A DNA stretch of 64,000 bases from Sporichthya polymorpha DSM 43042. Its GTDB lineage: Bacteria > Actinomycetota > Actinomycetes > Sporichthyales > Sporichthyaceae. A program made the position numbers and the translations under genes. Of the stretch, positions 17,513 through 25,043 are shown one piece after another (positions within the stretch are counted from its first letter, which is position 1; each line of letters begins with the position of its first letter). The stretch is from positions 2,765,057 to 2,829,056 of the forward strand of contig NZ_KB913029.1 of NCBI RefSeq assembly GCF_000384115.1. The letters run 5' to 3'. Under the pieces are notes generated by a model. That model was given only the letters and a program-made list of their open reading frames with translations, ran no database searches and was not told the origin of the DNA.

Positions 17513-18301
17513 TCAGTCTGCGGTCGGCAGATCCTCCGGGGTGACCTCCGCCTCCGTGGCGGGCACGGAGTCCTCCGCCGGGGCCGCCACCGGGGGTTCC
17601 GGCTCCACGACCGGCGCCGGCGGAGCCTCAGGGGAGGGCTCCGGCGTCGGGGTCGGGGTCGGGGTCGGGGTGGGCGTCGGCTCCGGCGTCGGGGTCGGCG
17701 TCGGCTCCGGGGTGGGGGTCGGCTCCGGGGTGGGGGTCGGCTCCGGGGTGGGGGTCGGCTCCGGGGTGGGGGTCGGGGTGGGAGAAGGGGTGGGTGCCGC
17801 CATCCGCGGCGCGACCGGGGCCGGCGTGGAGGTGAACATCGAGCAGTTCACCGACGTGGGGGCGAGGACGTTCTGCGAGTTCTGGAAGTCGCAGATGCCG
17901 TCGGAGGACTTCCAGAACGTCCCGGCCGTCGCGAAGACGCGGTAGTGCTGGTTGCCGTTGTTCTCGCTGTCGGTGGAGGTGCAGGTCTGGTCGACGGGCA
18001 CGTTCGTGCAACCGGCGAGCGGGGCGTACCCGCCGCTGTTGCCCTGGCGGGAAACGCTGAACGTCGTCGGCAGCTGGCCCGGCGTCGGCACGACCCGGAA
18101 GTGCACCTTGATCGTGTTGCCCTGGCCGGTGCGGTCGACCTGGATGACCGGCGCGGCGAGCGTGCCCGCGCCGGCGCCACCCGTGGACTCCGGGTGGGAC
18201 GTCAGGGTCCAGTACGCGAACGCCGGCGCGACGGTGCCGAGGAGAACGGTCGCGGCGACGCCCGCGACGGTGCCTCCGACGGTGAGAGAGCGGCGGTTCA
18301 C
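17513..18301 (-). CDS. Exported A-Y-W signal protein with Pro-Thr-Glu repeat tail
   Basis: 262 residues from a GTG overlapping the preceding stop (GTGA). The signal peptide runs to A-P-A-F-A and is followed at once by Y-W-T-L-T-S, the same A-Y-W junction as two siblings upstream. Residues about 35-165 form a Cys-containing domain (C-T-N-V-P, Q-T-C-T-S, G-I-C-D-F, N-C-S-M-F). The tail from about 170 is a long run of P-T-P-T-P-E units then an acidic Pro-rich end, as in wall-spanning spacers. No LPXTG or final membrane anchor is present. The function is not recognised; the signal resembles the SipW-cognate class used by TasA-like fibre proteins. Confidence 0.65.
   Translation of the reverse strand: MNRRSLTVGGTVAGVAATVLLGTVAPAFAYWTLTSHPESTGGAGAGTLAAPVIQVDRTGQGNTIKVHFRVVPTPGQLPTTFSVSRQGNSGGYAPLAGCTNVPVDQTCTSTDSENNGNQHYRVFATAGTFWKSSDGICDFQNSQNVLAPTSVNCSMFTSTPAPVAPRMAAPTPSPTPTPTPEPTPTPEPTPTPEPTPTPEPTPTPTPEPTPTPTPTPTPTPEPSPEAPPAPVVEPEPPVAAPAEDSVPATEAEVTPEDLPTAD
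17705..17776. repeat. Four perfect 18-bp tandem repeats encoding P-T-P-T-P-E
   Basis: The unit CTCCGGGGTGGGGGTCGG is repeated exactly four times, with degenerate copies on both sides. On the minus strand each unit encodes six residues of the Pro-Thr-Glu spacer of the gene at 17513-18301. Identity at the base level suggests recent expansion by slippage, so copy number may vary among strains. Confidence 0.9.
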
Positions 18302-18789
18302 GGCGCCTCCTGCGTGGTCAGCACGACGGGGATCGTGAAGGTGGCGCCCTGGCAGTTCGCCGGGGTGTCCATCAACAGGCGGACCCGGTTCGGCAGTGTC
18401 GTCACCGGGGACGGACCCGGCGCCGTCACGGAGATGTTGAGTCCGGTGATGGCCGGCATCTCGAGGAAGACCGCGCAGCCGGCGACGCTGCTGACCACCG
18501 GGCGGGCGGGGTCCTTCGCGATGCCGGTGACGATCGCATTCACCGGGGTGGTGAACGTCAGCGCCAGGCTGCCGTTGGGCGTCGTGCTCGGGAAGAGCAG
18601 ACCCGTCGCCGGCGTGACCGCGGTCGAGCGGATGGTCTGGCCGACGCCGACCTTCGCCGTCCCGCTGCCGGAGCCGGTGGTCTTCCAGTACGCGAAGGCG
18701 GAGCCGCCCGAGAGCAGGGCGATGACGGTGACGGCGGCGACGGCGGCGACGACCGCGGTGCGGCCCGCGCCGATGCGAATGCGCGTCAT
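18298..18789 (-). CDS. Small exported protein with A-Y-W signal junction
   Basis: 163 residues. It has a signal peptide with a long hydrophobic core ending G-G-S-A-F-A, immediately followed by Y-W-K-T-T-G-S-G-S-G-T-A-K-V-G. The remainder is predicted beta-rich with two cysteines (A-G-C-A-V-F and A-N-C-Q-G) that could form a disulfide. The A-Y-W-x-T-x-G-S-G pattern matches the protein at 19572, so they are siblings. Its ATG overlaps the stop of the LPGTG gene (ATGA) and its stop overlaps the start of the Pro-Thr-Glu gene, so the three are tightly coupled. No known function. Confidence 0.7.
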   Translation of the reverse strand: MTRIRIGAGRTAVVAAVAAVTVIALLSGGSAFAYWKTTGSGSGTAKVGVGQTIRSTAVTPATGLLFPSTTPNGSLALTFTTPVNAIVTGIAKDPARPVVSSVAGCAVFLEMPAITGLNISVTAPGPSPVTTLPNRVRLLMDTPANCQGATFTIPVVLTTQEAP

Positions 18790-19484
18790 CGCACGGCCCC
18801 CGTGGTGCGGCGGGTCAGCACGACCGAGCCACCGCCGAGGACGACGAGGCCGAGGCCGGCGAGCGCGGTCCAGAACGTCATGGGGTTCCCACCGGTGCCC
18901 GGGAGGGTGACACCGCCGACGGTGTTGTCGTCGTCCGGCTCCTCCGTGGGCGTCTCGACCGGCGTCTCCACCGGCGGGGCGGGCGTCGGGTCCGGCGGGA
19001 CGGAGACTCCACCGACCTCGGCGGCCCGGCCGGCGAACGCGAGGTTCACCGTCGAGTTCTTGCAGCCGTCCTGGTTGACGGCGGTGTTGGTCATCCAGAC
19101 GCGCGGCAGATCGGCCGGCGCAACCCCGAGCTGGGTCAGCGTGCGCGTCGCCCCGGCGGGGAGCGTGAACTCCCGCGTGGCGTCGAGCTGCTCGACGACG
19201 AAGTCGGAGGTCAGGCACGGCGCCGCGGTCCGCGTGGTGACGCCGACGACGGACACGGTGATCTCACCCACCGTCAGTTCCGTCGACCCGATGTTGGTCA
19301 GGCTCAGGTCCAGCGCACCGGACCCGCCCGGGTAAAGCGTGCTGTCGAGCGTGCCGCTGATCGTGAACGCGTCGCCCGGCGCGGCGTTCGCCGCCCCGGC
19401 TCCGCCGAGGACGACGGCCCCCGCCCCCAGGACGAGTGCCGCCGTGCGCAACGCTTGCGCGCCGCGCGTACTGCTGGCCTTCAA
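18786..19484 (-). CDS. LPGTG-anchored surface protein
   Basis: 232 residues. The TTG at 19484 is chosen because a strong GGGGGGA-type ribosome site lies about five bases upstream; an ATG further up would place that site inside the gene. There is a signal peptide ending A-N-A-A, a beta-rich domain (about 35-160) containing N-Q-D-G-C-K-N-S, a motif shared with the protein at 19572, and a Pro/Thr/Glu spacer. A sorting signal L-P-G-T-G-G, a hydrophobic helix and R-R-T-T follow, so sortase anchoring to peptidoglycan is expected. No sortase gene is in the window. Confidence 0.8.
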   Translation of the reverse strand: MKASSTRGAQALRTAALVLGAGAVVLGGAGAANAAPGDAFTISGTLDSTLYPGGSGALDLSLTNIGSTELTVGEITVSVVGVTTRTAAPCLTSDFVVEQLDATREFTLPAGATRTLTQLGVAPADLPRVWMTNTAVNQDGCKNSTVNLAFAGRAAEVGGVSVPPDPTPAPPVETPVETPTEEPDDDNTVGGVTLPGTGGNPMTFWTALAGLGLVVLGGGSVVLTRRTTGAVR

Positions 19485-19526
19485 CGTGGTCCCCCCACCG
19501 CAGAACATCTGACTTCCCGGAACTGG

Positions 19527-19565
19527 CGGTGGTGGCGGGTCCCACCCCAGGACCCGCCACCACCG
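19527..19565 (-). terminator. Strong hairpin after the first A-Y-W gene (attenuator or stability element)
   Basis: A perfect 16-bp stem, CGGTGGTGGCGGGTCC at 19527-19542 against 19550-19565, closes a 7-base loop. It starts seven bases after the stop of the gene at 19572 and lies 43 bases before the TTG of the next gene. There is no T-run, so it may attenuate read-through or protect the upstream mRNA, making the first protein more abundant than the three downstream. This role is inferred. Confidence 0.6.
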
Positions 19566-19571
19566 GCGTGA

Positions 19572-20015
19572 TCAGTTCGAGGTGAACGTCAGCTCGATCG
19601 CGCTGTTCTTGCAGGCGTCCTGGTTCGTCGCGGCCTCGTTGCGCAGCTTGAGGGAGGCGCCGGAGAAGGTCACCGAGGCGCCACCGGCGATGTCCTGGGC
19701 GGTTACCGTCGCCGGCGTGACGTCGAACCACGCCTTGTTGCAGCCCGCGTTGGTCGGCTGGAAGTCCCACGACAGGCCGGACAGGCGCTGCGGGAACGTG
19801 GCGGGGTTGGTGACCGTGATGTCGAAGCTCTCGACCGCGTCGAGCACCAGGGCGTCCGTGATGTCGCCCGCGATGGTGAAGTTCGTCGTGGTGCCGACCG
19901 CAGCGGTGCCGTCGCCGGAGCCGCCGGTGGTCCAGTACGCGAAGGCGGTGCCCGCGCCGAGGGCGACGACGGCGGAGACAGCGACGGTGCCGGCGAGCTT
20001 CTTGGTGATGCGCAT
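19572..20015 (-). CDS. Small exported A-Y-W protein, first gene of surface operon
   Basis: 147 residues. The start is an ATG with a GGGGGGA ribosome site, and the signal peptide ends A-G-T-A-F-A, followed by Y-W-T-T-G-G-S-G-D-G-T-A-A-V-G. The mature part is about 120 residues, beta-rich, with C-N-K-A-W and N-Q-D-A-C-K-N-S; the latter recurs in the LPGTG protein, so the two share a domain. The layout (short signal, aromatic +1/+2 residues, compact beta domain) resembles camelysin/TasA-type secreted fibre subunits, but true homology cannot be shown here. It is first in a four-gene operon, followed by the hairpin at 19527, and could be the major subunit. Confidence 0.7.
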   Translation of the reverse strand: MRITKKLAGTVAVSAVVALGAGTAFAYWTTGGSGDGTAAVGTTTNFTIAGDITDALVLDAVESFDITVTNPATFPQRLSGLSWDFQPTNAGCNKAWFDVTPATVTAQDIAGGASVTFSGASLKLRNEAATNQDACKNSAIELTFTSN

Positions 20016-20388
20016 GAGCGAGTTCCCCCCAGGGATCTTCGTGGTGACGGCGGCCGTTCGCTCGACCGCTCGACACCGAGATTGCCGTCCAGCAAGGCTC
20101 CAGAGAGCCGATTGGGGCTGCGGATCTCCCGACACCCGTGGTGACGAATGCACGTCAGGAATGGGCAAAGTTGCGAGAGCCGGAACCGGCAGGGGGAAGG
20201 GGACGTCTAAGCGGCCCGGGCGGAACGAACTACCCCTCAGATGGGCGCAACCGCCAAAGCGGACAGCACAACGTTGACACGTCCACTCACGCAGCGCAGC
20301 GGGCGGGAACGGTCGTGATCGGAAACCTTTGCCGCCCGAAGATTCAGCTGACGACCAGTCAGCTCACTATGTGGAACGTTGTTCTGCA
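20016..20388. other. Intergenic region upstream of the surface-protein operon
   Basis: 373 bases without a credible gene. It should hold the minus-strand promoter of the A-Y-W operon and a leader of some length. Near hydrolase 6, AGCTGAC (20346-20352) and GTCAGCT (20358-20364) form a 7-bp stem with a 5-base loop, a possible weak terminator for that gene. I looked for riboswitch signatures (c-di-GMP, cobalamin, ydaO) and found none. Confidence 0.5.
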
Positions 20389-21936
20389 TCAGGGCTCGGG
20401 GTGCGGTGAACGGCTGCAGGTGACATCGGCGCCGTTGCCCGATTTGCGCGCCGGGAGCTTGCCGTCGCGCAGGTACCGGATCACCTTGCTGTCGACGCAC
20501 CGGTTGCCGTTCAGCGTGTTCGCGTGGGTGCTGTTGCCGACCTCCGCGACGAGCACCGCGCGGCGGAACAGGCGCCGCGCCTCGAGTGCCCCGGCGTACG
20601 GCGTCGCGCCGTCGAGGGTGGTGTTGATCAACAGGACCTTGGGCGCGCGGTTGCCGTTGACCGTCACCGGCCTGCCCGAGGCGGCCGGCCAGTACAGGCA
20701 GGGCGTGTTGAACCAGACGTTGTTCCAGGTCAGGAATCGCGCGGAGCGTGCGGTGGCGAACGCGTCCTCGCGCCAGGTGGCGTAGTCCTTCGGCCACGGC
20801 GCGTCGATGCACTGGACCGCGAGGTACATCGCGTAGCTGTTGTCCCCGCCGGACGCGGACTCGCGGTAGAGCACCTTCATCAGCGCGTCGTTGCCTCCGA
20901 CGTAGGAGGAGAAGGCGGACGCCACGTCCGGCCAGCCGCCCTGGTAGTACGCGGCGCCGACGAAGACGTCGTTGAACTCCGCCGGCCCGAGCTCGCCGTC
21001 CGGGTTGGCCGCCAACTTCGCCTGCTCGGAGTAGAAGCGGTCCTCGACCGCCTTCGCGGTCTCGCCGAGGCGGTAGGTCTTGTGATGCCGGGCGACCCAC
21101 TTCCAGAACTCGGCGATCGCACCCTCGAACGCCCTGTCCTGGTTGAGCTGCCCGCGGTACCAGACCTCGGCGGGGTCGACGACGCCGTCCCACACCATGC
21201 GCCGGACCTTCTTCGGGTACAGCGTCGCGTAGACCTGGCCGAGGTAGGTGCCGTACGAGAAGCCGTAGTAGTTGATCTTCTGAACCTTCAGCGCCCGGCG
21301 CAGGGTCTCGATGTCCCGGACCGTGTTCAGGGTCGACAGGTGCGGCAGGACGCCGCCGTGCTTGGCGGCGCACGCCTCCGCGTAGCGCTTCGACCGCTCC
21401 AGCCAGGCCGTCTCGTTCGGGCTCTGGAGGGGCAGCTGCCCCAGCATCGGCTCGTACGCCGGCCGCGGTCCGCGGGCGTAGCTCGGCTGGCACGAGACCG
21501 CCGGCTTGCTGCGCCCGACGCCGCGGGGGTCGAACCCGATGAGGTCGTAGGTGGACGCGACACCCGACGGCAGCGCCTGCGCCAGGTAGGAGCTGAGGCC
21601 GAGCCCCGAGCCGCCCGGCCCGCCCGGGTTCGCGATGAGGACGCCCTGGCGCTTCTGCTTCGGCGCGGTCGCCTTCACCCGGGAGACGGCGACCTGGATC
21701 GTCCGCCCGGTGGGCTTTGCGTAGTCCAGCGGAACGGTCAGGAAGCCGCACTGCGCCCCGCCGGCCTGCAGCGAACCGGTCGAACAGCGGCCCCACCTGA
21801 TCGGCCTCGGCTTGAACGCGGTCACCGCCGCTGCGGTCGTCCCGCCGGCAGGCTCGGGCCCACGTGCGTGCGCAGCCGGGGCCACGGGGCCGAGCGTGCT
21901 GGCGACCAGCGCGACGGCCCCGAGGCGGGCGATCAA
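20389..21936 (-). CDS. Secreted S33 alpha/beta-hydrolase (paralog 6)
   Basis: 515 residues from a TTG at 21936, which gives a clean signal peptide (I-A-R-L-G-A-V-A-L-V-A, cleavage after A-A-H-A). No better start exists between it and the korB stop 11 bases upstream, and no convincing ribosome site is visible, so the start is tentative. All family motifs are intact: Q-C-G-F-L-T-V-P-L-D-Y, N-P-G-G-P-G-G-S-G, G-F-D-P-R-G-V-G, G-F-S-Y-G-T-Y-L-G, L-D-G-A-T-P-Y and S-T-H-A. Its sequence and short C-terminus are closest to paralog 5. It may be co-transcribed with korAB. Confidence 0.88.
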   Translation of the reverse strand: MIARLGAVALVASTLGPVAPAAHARGPEPAGGTTAAAVTAFKPRPIRWGRCSTGSLQAGGAQCGFLTVPLDYAKPTGRTIQVAVSRVKATAPKQKRQGVLIANPGGPGGSGLGLSSYLAQALPSGVASTYDLIGFDPRGVGRSKPAVSCQPSYARGPRPAYEPMLGQLPLQSPNETAWLERSKRYAEACAAKHGGVLPHLSTLNTVRDIETLRRALKVQKINYYGFSYGTYLGQVYATLYPKKVRRMVWDGVVDPAEVWYRGQLNQDRAFEGAIAEFWKWVARHHKTYRLGETAKAVEDRFYSEQAKLAANPDGELGPAEFNDVFVGAAYYQGGWPDVASAFSSYVGGNDALMKVLYRESASGGDNSYAMYLAVQCIDAPWPKDYATWREDAFATARSARFLTWNNVWFNTPCLYWPAASGRPVTVNGNRAPKVLLINTTLDGATPYAGALEARRLFRRAVLVAEVGNSTHANTLNGNRCVDSKVIRYLRDGKLPARKSGNGADVTCSRSPHPEP

Positions 21937-21947
21937 GCCGGTGGCAG

Positions 21948-23018
21948 CTATGCGACGGTCCAGGTGTCGGTGCCGCGGAGCAGACGTTGCAGGTCGCCGG
22001 CCTTGACCGAGTTCTGGCGGAGCTGGGCGGCCATCTGCGCGTCGTAGGTCGGACGCTCGACGTCCCGGAAGACACCGATCGGCGTCTTGTCGAGGGTCAG
22101 GTCGGGCAGCCGCGAGAGCGCGAAGGCGACGCCCGGGTCCTCGGCGTTCGCGTTGTGGACCAGGATCTGCGACTCGTTCTCCGGCGTCACGTCGACGACC
22201 TGGATCGTCCCGTCCGACATGCGCATGACGCCGCGCTCGCCCTCGGTGCCGAAGCGGATCGGCTGGCCGTGCTGGAGCCGGATGAGGTGCGTCTTGGCGC
22301 CCTCCGGGTCCTTGAGGATGTCCCACGCACCGTCGTTGAAGATGTTGCAGTTCTGGTAGATCTCGATCAGCGCGGTGCCGGAGTGCTCGGCCGCGGCGCG
22401 CAGCACCTCCTGCAGGTGCTTGCGGTCCGAGTCGATGGTCCGGGCGACGAAGGTCGCCTCGGCGCCGAGGGCCAGCGACACCGGGTTGAACGGCGCGTCC
22501 AGCGAGCCGAGCGGCGTCGACTTGGTGACCTTGCCGACCTCGGAGGTCGGCGAGTACTGACCCTTCGTCAGACCGTAGATCCGGTTGTTGAACAGCAGGA
22601 TCTTCAGGTTGATGTTGCGGCGCAGCGCGTGGATCAGGTGGTTGCCACCGATGGAGAGCGCGTCACCGTCACCGGTGACGACCCACACCGACAGGTCCTG
22701 GCGCGAGGCAGCCAGACCGGTCGCGATCGCCGGCGCGCGGCCGTGGATCGAGTGCATCCCGTAGGTGTCCATGTAGTACGGGAAGCGGGAGGAGCACCCG
22801 ATGCCCGACACCCAGACGATGTTCTCCTTGCGGAGCCCGAGGTCCGGCATGAAGGACTGCACCGCAGCGAGGATCGCGTAGTCGCCGCAACCGGGGCACC
22901 AGCGCACCTCCTGGTCGGACTTGAAGTCCTTGGTGCTCTGGCTGACCTCGGTCTTCGGGACCAGCGACAGGCTCTTGTAGGCGAGCCCGGGGGGCGGAGT
23001 GTCGTCGCGGGGCGGCAT
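21948..23018 (-). CDS. korB: 2-oxoacid:ferredoxin oxidoreductase beta subunit
   Basis: 356 residues. This is the thiamine-diphosphate-binding subunit that, with KorA, oxidatively decarboxylates a 2-oxoacid (2-oxoglutarate in the mycobacterial homologue) to acyl-CoA while reducing ferredoxin. Seen in the sequence are W-C-P-G-C-G-D-Y-A-I-L near the N-terminus, V-S-G-I-G-C-S-S-R-F-P, the ThDP motif G-D-G-D-A-L-S-I-G-G-N-H, and Y-G-L-T-K-G-Q-Y-S-P-T-S. The ATG is one base after the korA stop, so the two are coupled. Its presence suggests an alternative, CoA-dependent ferredoxin-linked TCA step. Confidence 0.93.
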   Translation of the reverse strand: MPPRDDTPPPGLAYKSLSLVPKTEVSQSTKDFKSDQEVRWCPGCGDYAILAAVQSFMPDLGLRKENIVWVSGIGCSSRFPYYMDTYGMHSIHGRAPAIATGLAASRQDLSVWVVTGDGDALSIGGNHLIHALRRNINLKILLFNNRIYGLTKGQYSPTSEVGKVTKSTPLGSLDAPFNPVSLALGAEATFVARTIDSDRKHLQEVLRAAAEHSGTALIEIYQNCNIFNDGAWDILKDPEGAKTHLIRLQHGQPIRFGTEGERGVMRMSDGTIQVVDVTPENESQILVHNANAEDPGVAFALSRLPDLTLDKTPIGVFRDVERPTYDAQMAAQLRQNSVKAGDLQRLLRGTDTWTVA

Positions 23019-23019
23019 C

Positions 23020-24924
23020 TCAGTTCTCTCCAACGTTGCGACGGGTGCGGGGCTTGGGGGCGTGAACGGTGGCGATGACGTCGGTGATCGCCGTCTCGAG
23101 CTCGCCGACGGAGAACGGCATGCCCTGGACCTTGTTGAAGCCCATGACATCGACGAGATACTTCGCGCGGAGCAGCATCGTCAGCTGGCCGAGGTTCATC
23201 TCGGGGACGATGACGCGCTCGTAGCTGCGCAGGACCTCGCCCGTGTTCTCCGGGAACGGGTTCAGGTGACGCAGGTGCGCGACCGCGACCTCGCCGCCGG
23301 ACTGCCGGACGCGGCGCACCGCGGCGCCGATCGGCCCGTAGGTCGAACCCCAGCCGAGGATGAGGACCTTCGCCTTGCCCGTCGGGTCGTCGACCGCGAG
23401 CTTCGGGATGTCGTAGGCCATCCCGTCGATCTTGGCCTGCCGCGTGCGGGTCATCAGGTCGTGGTTGACCGGGTCGTAGGAGATGTTCCCGTGCCCGTCG
23501 GCCTTCTCGATGCCACCGACGCGGTGCTCGAGGCCCGGGGTGCCCGGGATCGCCCACGGCCGGGCGAGGGTCTTCGGGTCACGCTTGTACGGCCAGAAGA
23601 CGCGCTCGCCGGACTCGGTCTCGTGGTTCGGCGTCGTCGCGAAGTGGACGGTGAGGTCCGGCAGCTTCGTCACGTCGGGGACCAGCCACGGCTCGGAGCC
23701 GTTGGCGATGTATCCGTCGGAGAGGAGCATGACCGGCGTCCGGTACTTCGTCGCCAGGCGCACGGCCTCGACGGCGGCATCGAAGCAGTCGCCCGGCGAC
23801 TGCGGCGCGACGATCGCGACGGGGCACTCACCGTTGCGGCCGAACATCGCCATCAGCAGGTCGGACTGCTCGGTCTTGGTCGGCAGACCGGTGGACGGGC
23901 CACCGCGCTGGACGTCGACGACGACCAGGGGGAGCTCCAGGCTGACCGCGAGACCGATCGTCTCGGCCTTGAGGACCACGCCGGGGCCCGACGTCGTCGT
24001 GACGCCGAGCGCACCGCCGAAGGACGCGCCGAGCGCGGCGCCGACGGCCGCGATCTCGTCCTCGGCCTGGAACGTCCGCACGCCCATGCCCTTGTGCTTG
24101 GACAGCTCGTGAAGGATGTCCGAGGCCGGGGTGATCGGGTACGCGCCGAGGAACAGCGGCAGCTTCGAGAGGAACGACCCGGCGATCAGGCCGTAGGACA
24201 GCGCGAGGTTGCCGGTGATGTTCCGGTACTCGCCGCTGGGCATCTTGGCCGGCTTGACCTCGTACGAGACCGCGAAGTCCTCGGTCGTCTCGCCGTAGTT
24301 CCAGCCCGCCCGGAAGGCGGCGATGTTCGCGTCGCGAATCTCCGGCTTGCGCGCGAACTTGTCGCGCAGGAACTTCTCGGTGCCCTCCTTGGGGCGGGCG
24401 TACAGCCACGAGAGCAGGCCGAGCGCGAACATGTTCTTCGCGCGCTCGGCGTCCTTGCGGGTGAGCTCGAAGGCGGCGAGGGCCTCGACGGTCAGCGAGG
24501 TCAGCGCGAGCGCGTGGACGTGGTACGCCTCGAGGCTGTTGTCCTCGAGCGGGCTGGTCTTGTAGCCGACCTTCTGCAGGTTCCGCTTGGTGAACTCGTC
24601 GGTGTCGACGATGACCGTCGCGCCGCGGGGGAGGTCGGCCAGGTTCGCCTTCAGCGCCGCCGGGTTCATCGCCACGAGGACGTTCGGGGCGTCGCCCGGC
24701 GTCATGATGTCGTGATCGGCGAAATGCAGCTGGAAGCTGGAGACGCCCGCCAGTGTCCCGGCTGGTGCTCGGATCTCCGCCGGGAAGTTGGGCCAGGTGG
24801 CGAGGTCGTTACCGAAGTTCGCGGTCTCCGCCGTGAACCGGTCCCCGGTGAGCTGCATGCCGTCGCCGGAGTCGCCGGCGAAACGGATGATCACGCGGTC
24901 GAGTTGCTGGACTTGCTTGTCCAC
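23020..24924 (-). CDS. korA: 2-oxoacid:ferredoxin oxidoreductase alpha subunit (gamma-alpha fusion)
   Basis: 634 residues, combining the gamma domain (about 1-190, R-F-A-G-D-S-G-D-G-M-Q) with the alpha pyrimidine-binding domain (about 200 onward, G-A-Y-P-I-T-P-A-S-D-I-L), as in mycobacterial KorA. A-E-D-E-I-A-A-V-G-A-A-L-G-A-S marks the cofactor interface, and T-S-G-P-G is characteristic. The GTG at 24924 is preceded by GGAG at suitable spacing; an upstream ATG is in another frame. A 13-base palindrome at 24995 lies about 70 bases upstream and may control the operon. Together with KorB it forms the cytoplasmic enzyme. Confidence 0.93.
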   Translation of the reverse strand: MDKQVQQLDRVIIRFAGDSGDGMQLTGDRFTAETANFGNDLATWPNFPAEIRAPAGTLAGVSSFQLHFADHDIMTPGDAPNVLVAMNPAALKANLADLPRGATVIVDTDEFTKRNLQKVGYKTSPLEDNSLEAYHVHALALTSLTVEALAAFELTRKDAERAKNMFALGLLSWLYARPKEGTEKFLRDKFARKPEIRDANIAAFRAGWNYGETTEDFAVSYEVKPAKMPSGEYRNITGNLALSYGLIAGSFLSKLPLFLGAYPITPASDILHELSKHKGMGVRTFQAEDEIAAVGAALGASFGGALGVTTTSGPGVVLKAETIGLAVSLELPLVVVDVQRGGPSTGLPTKTEQSDLLMAMFGRNGECPVAIVAPQSPGDCFDAAVEAVRLATKYRTPVMLLSDGYIANGSEPWLVPDVTKLPDLTVHFATTPNHETESGERVFWPYKRDPKTLARPWAIPGTPGLEHRVGGIEKADGHGNISYDPVNHDLMTRTRQAKIDGMAYDIPKLAVDDPTGKAKVLILGWGSTYGPIGAAVRRVRQSGGEVAVAHLRHLNPFPENTGEVLRSYERVIVPEMNLGQLTMLLRAKYLVDVMGFNKVQGMPFSVGELETAITDVIATVHAPKPRTRRNVGEN

Positions 24925-24994
24925 GCTGAGACTCCATGGTGGGGGCCTGTGCAGGGTCGGGCGGTCGTGCCTGCCCGCCTGATCGTCATCAAAT

Positions 24995-25007
24995 CTACAG
25001 CCTGTAG
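24995..25007. promoter_or_regulatory. Palindrome CTACAG-C-CTGTAG upstream of korAB
   Basis: Perfect 6-base arms around a single central base, in the 119-base gap between bioA and korA and 71 bases from the korA start. It sits in the only AT-richer patch of the gap, where a promoter would be expected. It is probably an operator for korAB; the regulator is not identified. Confidence 0.4.
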
Positions 25008-25043
25008 GTAGGGCTGGCTGCGCTGTGCAGGATACCTCCGGCT

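Noticed and set aside
20016-20388. Riboswitch ahead of the surface operon
   Set aside because: No recognisable c-di-GMP, ydaO or cobalamin core was found; symmetric segments are short.
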